Source of the DNA: Priapulus caudatus
Lineage: Eukaryota > Priapulida > Priapulimorpha > Priapulimorphida > Priapulidae
DNA length: 23,508 nt
Assembly: GCF_000485595.1 (NCBI RefSeq)
Contig: NW_014577435.1
Span: forward strand, 61,750-85,257
Direction: 5' to 3'
A program made the translations under genes and the position numbers. Shown here one piece after another: positions 17,346-23,508 of this stretch. The stretch's first letter is position 1. Every line of letters starts with the position of its first letter. Under the pieces are notes generated by a model, which was given only the letters and a program-made list of their open reading frames with translations, did not search any database and had not been told where the DNA came from.

Positions 17346-17780
17346 CCACACAATCATTCACATTCCGCACCATTTCACACCGGTTCGCTTATGATATCGC
17401 CAGAGCAACCCAGGTCTCGTGGCGGCCATATCTGAAGCTTCGCACGCCCACGAACCCGAACTCAGCCGAATATTGAAATAGTCTCGAAGCACATTCACAT
17501 TAAATGCACTGATCGCTTGAGAAACCCGGGCGAATGCGCGTGTGTTAGAATAGAGCTAAGCTAGCGAGCGACCCGCCCTAGTGAAGCCACGACAACTCCT
17601 AGCCTTATTCCCGTGTTGCATAGCCTTAATCTATGACTCCAGAATCAGTCCGACGGCGCGTAACGGCGCTCTTTGACGCAATGCTGGCTGGCAAAGAGCG
17701 ATGAATACGGATTCTGAATAACCGCCGATTAATCCACTCCCGGAAGAAGATGGATTGGAAAGGATCTAGATGGAAACGCC
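17346..17780. other. Unique spacer with a nested inverted repeat
   Basis: No gene. CGCTCTTTG (17667-17675) pairs with CAAAGAGCG (17692-17700). Outside it CAGAATC (17640-17646) pairs with GATTCTG (17710-17716), giving a two-step hairpin. Confidence 0.5.
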
Positions 17781-17807
17781 TAGAGGCAGCCACGCGATAT
17801 CAGAGCA

Positions 17808-18010
17808 TGGTGGTGGCAACGGTTGGCAGCTGGGCGGCAGTAGCGGCGGTATGGTGGTGGCAGCGGTAGCGGCGGTAGGTGCAGCGGTGGGGTGGTGGCA
17901 GCGGTAGCGGTAGCGGAGGCGGGTCGAGGCGTGCAGCGGTGGCGGTAGCGGCGTGAGGGTCGCGCGGTGGCGGTGGAGCGGTGATGCAGAGGCAGGTGGT
18001 GGTGTCGTGA
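17808..18010. repeat. GC-rich GGTGGCAGCGGTAGCGGC tandem repeat
   Basis: Degenerate units of GGTGGC/AGCGGT/AGCGGC. It reads as Gly/Ser/Ala on one strand and as Pro/His/Arg on the other. An open frame continues to 18138 (ending ALLCCNDFQYIV), but there is no start or splice support. Confidence 0.9.
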
Positions 18011-18723
18011 TGGCAGTGGATTTAGCACAATCCGGATTTCCGGTTTTAATGTTTAGCGATCAGGCTTTAATGCGATACGGTAGTAAGAATCTTTTCATCG
18101 CTCTTTTATGTTGTAATGATTTCCAATATATTGTCTAAACACCGGTGTTCCATTAAATGCCGGCTTTACAGAGAGCCTCAGAATCACGTGCAATTCAACG
18201 TTTGCTGTTACTTTACCCACCCATGCAAATTCACCCCTAAAATGATTGAGAGAAATTCTTAGGTTTTTTCGTGATGCTGATTCCCGTCCCGGCGTGTATT
18301 AATTACTTTTGCCAAACGTTATTATAGCGCGAAACTTCTTCAGTTTGATTAAATCTATGTTCTATTAGGTGATCGAGTTAACGTGAGTTTCAACGTGATT
18401 GTTATTCCTGGCCACAATGACGAGCGATGTAATTTAATAGCAATTCGTCGTTTTTATCCTATGTCTCATCTTGCGATCTACGCGAAAATATTCTAGTCGT
18501 TCTTTAGAGGCATTAGTTTCAAATTGCACGTTTTGCATGCATTAAACAATGCTTTCCGCTAACCGGATTAATCAAAACGACGTTTCGCTCGAGGAACGGA
18601 CTTGAATCTTTACTCAGTTAGAGAGACATTTCGATTCGAGGCGAGAACGACAAGTTTATGATCGTATAATCTTTTTCCGCAGCCTCCATCCGTCGGACGC
18701 TAGCTACAATCGCGACAAGAAGC
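18011..18723. other. Unique spacer, no gene seen
   Basis: No supportable exon, repeat or RNA gene. Confidence 0.4.
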
Positions 18724-18891
18724 ATCTATCGTGTCAGACGTATCCGCTGCCTGGAACGATAGATTCGTTGATGACGTCATCGCGATACGAACAAGAGAAC
18801 GTCGGATGATGAGACGGCGGTTAAATTCCTCAATGCTCGTCGTCGTCTTACCACGGACTAACGGAGACATAAGGATCAGTTAGTCCGTGGT
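18724..18891. promoter_or_regulatory. Cluster of inverted repeats around a CRE palindrome
   Basis: ATCTATCGT (18724-18732) pairs with ACGATAGAT (18756-18764). GATGACGTCATC (18770-18781) is a perfect palindrome containing a full CRE. ACCACGGACTAAC (18850-18862) pairs perfectly with GTTAGTCCGTGGT (18879-18891) across 16 nt. This could be a regulatory region or a short palindromic transposon; no gene start was recognised nearby. Confidence 0.45.
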
Positions 18892-19078
18892 CTTACTCTC
18901 ACGTCCGTCAATGAGAGATGGCGGGCAGTCGAATAAGCGTCCATGATTGATGCGTTCTCTCATGTCATGCTTATCCGTGATGGTATCTCTTTACCTTATG
19001 ATGGCATCTCTCGTTTCGAATTTTCTTTCGATATTTGACGCTCTAGAGACGTCACGATTCACGCTCACTCAGGCGCGT

Positions 19079-19595
19079 TTTGGTGGGAGGTTCAGTAGGG
19101 TGGGGATTCGTGGTTGGGAGGTTGTGTTTGGGTGTGGTGGTGTGGGGTGGAAGGTTGGGTAGAGTGGGGTGTGGTGAAGTGGTGTGGTGGGTTGAGTATG
19201 GTTGGGGTGGGGTTGGTTTGAAGGTTGGATGGGGTTAGAGGTTAGATGGGTGATAGGTTGGGTGTAGTGGTGGGGTTAGCTGAGAGGTTGGGTAAGGTAG
19301 GGTGGGGCTGGGTGGGAGGTTGGGTAGGGCAGGGTGGGGTTAGCTGAAAGGTTGGGTAGGGCAGGGTTGGGTTTGGTGGGGGTGGGTAGAGTGGGGTGAT
19401 GAGTGGTGGCTGGGGTTGGGTGGCGTGGATTGGGGTTGGCGGGGTGGGTGGTTTTGATGGTATTGTGTTGGTTGGCGTGGGTTGGGGTGGGTGGTTGTGA
19501 TGGGGTTGTGTGGGTTGGCGTGGGTTGGGGTGGGATGGTATGGTTGTGTGGGGTTGTGTGGGTTGGTGTGGGCTCGAGTGGTGGGGGGGGGTTGT
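19079..19595. repeat. G-rich minisatellite (GGGT/TGGGG units)
   Basis: About 515 bp of degenerate GGTTGGGTAGGGTGGGG-like units with almost no C on the plus strand. Runs of three to eight G separated by T, TT or A make G-quadruplexes likely. The open frames in it are artefacts. Confidence 0.93.
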
Positions 19596-20300
19596 GATGG
19601 CGGTCAACGACACATAGATGTTTTACTCAGTAGTGTGTTGCACATTTTATGGTCCTTAACCTTCGTCCTTCTTATTATTAGCCAATGTAACGTGAAAACT
19701 CTAACGGGAAATAAAAGCGCAAGTAGGGCTTGTTCATGCCGTCTGCACACACAATGATATTTCACGTCTTCTCTTTAGAATCGCTTAGTGGGACGTTTTC
19801 TGCTGACTCATCTGCGTCATGTGTGTGTTTTACGCATGCAAACTGTGTCGTAAAGCATAAATGTAGGCCTAACACATGCATATATAGTAGGTTTTGGGGC
19901 AATGCTGTCTCACCCGCTTTGCATAGCATCACTCGTATGTGTGCAGTGGATCATGCAAGCCATGGTGTGGTTAACCTCCACAGGCCACTCTAGATAATGC
20001 TGGGTGTTACCCGATATCAACATTTAAATAAAAGAACGATCTATACTCTGTAATATATCTTGCGTTTATAGAGAGGGATTCAAACAATAACAGTTCTATT
20101 CTGATCCCCACTGATATATACTTACAGCTAGTCGATTTTCATTTATAGCCATGCATGAATGCACACCTCCTTTCACATGCATAGGTAGTATAGCGTATCA
20201 TATATATATAAACGTTAGTATTGTGGACTATGTGTGCTATGTATATTACGTGTAATGCGTGTATACGCGTGCTAATCGCACCTCAGTTATGCGCAGGGCA
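19596..20300. other. Unique spacer, no gene supported
   Basis: A minus-strand ATG near 20192 with 19 codons ending at GCT|GTAAGT (20131) was seen, but a TATATATATA run directly upstream leaves no room for a leader. Nothing else was found. Confidence 0.35.
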
Positions 20301-20305
20301 TAACT

Positions 20306-20585
20306 GTAATTCTCATTTCGCCTACAGCAAAATTCCCAGTTGGCCTACATACATTTCGCCTACTCCCAATTCCCCTACACTAAAAATCCACCAATTCCCA
20401 TTTTGTCTACCATCAATAATTATTTGTCCACTAAATAACCATTTATAAATGTAATAAATAATTTGGATTGGCATACGTGGACTAGACGGAGTGGCTCTAC
20501 ACTATTGCCCATTATCAGAGTAGACGAAATGGGAGTAGGTGAAAATTAATGGGAGTAGGCCAACCGCGGATTAATGGGATGTTAC
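20306..20585 (+). mobile_element. Fold-back element copy 1, shortened
   Basis: The arms are made of CCCATTTCGCCTACT-type units on the left and their inverse (AGTAGGCGAAATGGG) on the right. The shared core includes CACTAAATAACCATTTATAAAT and GATTGGCATAC. The left terminus and part of the core are lost. The right end is GGGATGTTAC. Confidence 0.8.
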
Positions 20586-20704
20586 AGTGCATTGTTCTTC
20601 CCGCTAACAGTCTCTGCATGCATATGACTATTGTATATTTGTCTAAAAGGAAATTTTTGCTGTAATTACCTGCCTTACGTAAGTTCGCTATAATTTACTG
20701 ATGC

Positions 20705-21114
20705 GGTAACATCCTAGTTGGCCTACTCCCATTCCGCCTACACCCATTTCGGCTACGTCCCATTTCGTCTACTTCCATTTCGTCTATTCTCAAAATCGGC
20801 AATATTCCCATTTCGCCTACTCCCTTTATGCTACTTTGTTTTCTATTTTTGTCAGGTTGTGTTCTCATTATTTGTACCTATATTTTTTTCTGGTTCCTGT
20901 AGTCTATCTATGCCAATCAAAACCATATTTTATTATGTATAAATGATTATTTAGTAAACAAACCGATCGTAGACGAAATGGGAATGAGGTAGATTTTGAA
21001 CGTAGACGAATTGGGAGTAGGCGAAATGGGTGTAGGCAAACTGGGAATTTTGCTGTAGGCGAAATGGGAATTTTGCCGTAGGCGAAATGGGAGTAAGCCA
21101 ACCGGGAATAAACC
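20705..21114 (-). mobile_element. Fold-back element copy 2, inverted
   Basis: Reverse orientation relative to copies 1 and 3. Terminal inverted repeats are GGTAACATCCTAGTTGGCC and, read inward from the other end, GGTTTATTCCCGGTTGGC. Each arm is about 100-150 bp of 15-bp subrepeats around an AT-rich core of about 170 bp. Open frames such as MAYSHSAYTHFGY are arm repeats. No flanking duplication is evident. Confidence 0.85.
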
Positions 21115-21473
21115 GCGCGAGAACCGTGCATTTCTGTGTTTCACCGCTATACGTAAAACTGTCCCGCGCCCCAGAGTTTGTCATGTGAATCAAACGTATT
21201 GCTCGGTTACTGCCGGATCCCGTCAGCGGACATGTAGTGTTCAATTCTGCCTAGACAGTCGAGTGTTATCCCCCACTTCGCTTTCTAGACAGTCCCGACC
21301 CTGCCTGATTTCGTACGTGCTTGAGATTAATGTATTTCGTAAGGTGATTACAGTATACGCGCCTCCTCCAGCATTTTATTCCCAAAATAACCCATTCTCC
21401 AGCGAAATCTCACTGAACCTCCAATACAACAATGTGGCTGAACACCCTTGGCAAGTCTGGACTATATAGTTAT
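21115..21473. other. Unique spacer
   Basis: A 95-codon plus-strand open frame (21185-21469) ends here, with no recognised domain and no splice support. The 17-mer TTGGCAAGTCTGGACTA (21448-21464) is shared with 14632-14648. Confidence 0.35.
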
Positions 21474-21640
21474 AAGGATTCAAATGGATTTCAACCGCGA
21501 CATCGCGACTATATATTTAGGGTTTCAAATGGATTTCAGCAGCGAAATCGCGACTTTAGCTAAAAGGTTTACGCGGAATTTAGTCGCGACATTAGTTAAG
21601 ATCTAGACGGATTTCCGTCGCGACTTCGCGATTTTGCTTG
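21474..21640. repeat. Diverged tandem repeat, period about 45 bp
   Basis: Two clear units (AAATGGATTTCA followed by CGCGAC or AGCGAAATCGCGAC) are followed by two more diverged ones sharing GCGGAATTTAGTCGCGAC and CGGATTTCCGTCGCGAC. Confidence 0.7.
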
Positions 21641-21860
21641 GGCTTCAGTTGAGTACCGAATTTGTGTGCGCCGGTTTGGGTCGGAGGACATGGCTGAATC
21701 GCCTCTGTAGTTTTACCCTTCGTAGGGCTTCGGGTCTGAGTGTGTGTGTGTGGGGGGGAATGTGGCGATCCAGCCTGTATTCCAGGGTACGACGCGTCAC
21801 TCGCGGACATTGCACCTGCGCCGAGCAGGGTAATGCTTGGCACGTAATTTCGCAGAACGT
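21641..21860. other. Unique spacer with a short GT/G run
   Basis: (GT)n followed by eight G at about 21738-21758. No gene is supported. Confidence 0.4.
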
Positions 21861-21868
21861 GTTCGAAC

Positions 21869-22296
21869 GGTTTATTCCCGGTTGGCCTACTCCCATTTCG
21901 CCTACGGTAAAATTCCCATTTCGCCTACAACAAAATTCCCAGTTGGCCTACACCCATTTTGCCTACTCCCAATTCGTCTACGCTAAAAATCGACCCCATT
22001 CCCATTTCGTCTGCGATCGGTTTGTTCACTAAATAATCATTTATAAATAATAAAATATGGTTTTGATTGGCATACATACACTACAGGACCATATACAGAC
22101 TACAGGAACCATAAGAAAACATAGGTACAAATAATGAGAACACAATTTGACAAAAATAGAAAATACAGTAGCATAAAAATGTAGGCGAAATAAGAATATT
22201 GCCGATTCGGAGAGTAGACGAAATGGGAGTAGGCGAAATGGGGCGTAGGCGAAGTGGGTGTAGGCGAAATGGGAGTAGGCCAACTGGGATGTTACC
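21869..22296 (+). mobile_element. Fold-back element copy 3, with 8-bp target duplication
   Basis: Termini are GGTTTATTCCCGGTTGGCC and (read inward) GGTAACATCCCAGTTGGCC. The element is flanked by a perfect 8-bp direct repeat GTTCGAAC (21861-21868 and 22297-22304). Arms consist of CCCATTTCGCCTACN subrepeats. The core matches the inverse of copy 2. It has no transposase and is therefore non-autonomous. The duplication length suits hAT-type transposases, but the site is itself palindromic, so part of it could belong to the termini. Confidence 0.85.
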
Positions 22297-22320
22297 GTTC
22301 GAACGTGTACGCGCGGTTAT

Positions 22321-22734
22321 TGTCACGCCACAACTATTCTGCCTATCAGAGTTGGCTAATCGCGTTTTTTTCTTAACTAATTACAGAATAATGCCATCTC
22401 AATCCACCGTTTGACCAATCAGGAGTAACTGAGCTGAGTCGTATATAAGGGAGAGAAAATTGGGGTAGGACGTAGTCTGTGAGAACGGGTACATGTGCGG
22501 GCAGTATGTTTGTAGGAGTTTGTGGGAATATATAGGGAGAGATGTAACAGTATGGGGATTGGAGATTCTGGTTCTGGTCGCGAGAGGACGCGCACGCGCG
22601 ACCGCGCGTGTGCGGCGTTCTTTGTCTGTGTGTAAGGAGATGTGATGTGTGTAAGATATTAAAGGTTGTACAGTTTACCACACAAGTTTGGATCTTATTC
22701 ATCATTTCTACGTAAACGCTCATTCCTGTTTACA
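22321..22734 (+). repeat. 5' LTR of element C
   Basis: From about 22460 to its end at TGTTTACA it matches LTR B closely. The first 120 bp are unrelated to B's and contain a CCAAT box (GACCAATCAG), a TATA box (CGTATATAAGG) and then AATATATAGG. The start at TGTCACGCC is inferred from length and the TG rule. Confidence 0.65.
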
Positions 22735-23508
22735 TTTTGGTTGCCGTGACAGTCCAAAATCTGGGTATCCCTTTGGGGAGGCAACGTAAGGTACTACCTA
22801 CTACTCTATCGATCTACGGACCATACACAAGGAAGATGGGAGAAGGAAGAACGACGGATCGAGAGCGAGAAGCGGGAGAGAGAACGGTGGATCAAGGAAG
22901 ATGTAGAGGAAGAATGACGGGGAGCCAGACTGGGCTAGCGACGATGACGATGGCGACGAGGATCGGATGGAAATCGTGGAGGAGGACCGTTGCGGCCGCC
23001 GCGTCGGCAAGGTTGTCAGCGGAGAGGAGAAGGACGTGAAAGGAAGAATAGATTCCGACGAAGGAAGAGAAGGATGCAGTTACACGAAAGGAACAAGAAC
23101 GCGAGAGATGAACGAGACGGAAATACTTAAAATGGGTATATGTGAATCAATCTTGTGTCGGCATTTATTTCGTAATTAAAGTGAAAACGTTAGTTATAAG
23201 CGTTAATACTCGAGGGTTTTTCCTGTATACACCATGCAAGCATGCACCATACGTTTTTTTTTATTCCTTATACCTATTTTAGTTCAAAAGGTGCATGTTA
23301 TGTTATGTCGAGGCGTATATACTTGCGGAGCGGAATGAAACTTTGAATAAGGAACGCCGACACAGTTGTTTCACAAGCTTACCTGACATTGTATGTATGT
23401 ATATATGTAGGTTTATGGTTGTTTTATGAACGCGGTATTTTCTTCATGATATATGCTTCTAACCGTGTTTTTTTTGTGTGGAAAACCATTGTCGTGAAAC
23501 TTTGTTTA
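22321..23508 (+). mobile_element. LTR retroelement C, cut by the window end
   Basis: The 5' LTR is followed by a primer-site candidate TGGTTGCCGTGACAG (22738) and a body collinear with B (from 15328) and with the inverse of A. No coding capacity is seen. The remainder lies beyond the window. Confidence 0.85.

Noticed and set aside
20131-20192. Minus-strand mini first exon ending GCT|GTAAGT
   Set aside because: Only 19 codons, and the TATA-like run is too close to the ATG to leave a transcript leader.
21185-21469. 95-codon plus-strand frame
   Set aside because: No domain, no splice partners, and it runs into sequence shared with another spacer.
20718-22283. Frames of the type MAYSHFAYTHFAY in several copies
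   Set aside because: Similarity at the protein level only mirrors DNA similarity of the fold-back arms and core; reading is not preserved by selection as far as can be seen.

Overview
The window looks like eukaryotic nuclear DNA, most likely from an invertebrate animal. It is low in gene content and rich in microsatellites (GT, GA/CT, GGC, CATCGT, TAA), minisatellites, fold-back repeats and LTR-retroelement copies. It has no operons or long bacterial-type ORFs, and it contains a 25-N scaffold gap (12509-12533). I could not place the species. No rRNA, tRNA, CRISPR or recognisable enzyme gene was found. Almost every long open frame is a repeat read as protein (GA/CT tracts, the 30-bp minisatellite, the fold-back arms, the LTR-element bodies).

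Layout. 1-1310: microsatellites and an AT-rich tract. 1311-3830: mostly unique DNA with two weak minus-strand exon candidates and a nested inverted repeat. 3838-4790: a long purine (GA) tract. 5054-5505: a minisatellite of 15 copies. 5672-6643: a CpG-rich TATA-less promoter-like stretch (YY1, NRF1 and CRE motifs) followed by a plausible plus-strand first coding exon (6081-6172), with a possible short second exon and poly(A) signal. 7409-11573: the best gene candidate, on the minus strand. It has five short exons with compatible phases, a start codon behind an in-frame stop, an N-terminal membrane segment, a stop codon and a poly(A) signal. Its predicted product is 149 aa and I do not recognise it. 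Its introns hold two copies of a 450-bp repeat, a 65-nt hairpin and a MITE-like element.

11796-12050: a solo-LTR-like fragment on the same strand, just upstream of that gene. 12687-17345: two head-to-head non-autonomous LTR retroelements, A (minus) and B (plus), which share one non-coding body but have very different LTRs. 22321 to the end: a third copy, C (plus). 17780-19600: GC-rich and G-rich tandem repeats. 20306-22296: three copies of a fold-back element whose arms are built of 15-bp subrepeats; the third copy is flanked by a perfect 8-bp duplication.

How the parts may interact (inference). The LTR fragment could act as a promoter for the minus-strand gene. One 450-bp repeat almost exactly fills that gene's predicted last intron. 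All gene models rest on splice signals and reading phase only, without homology support.
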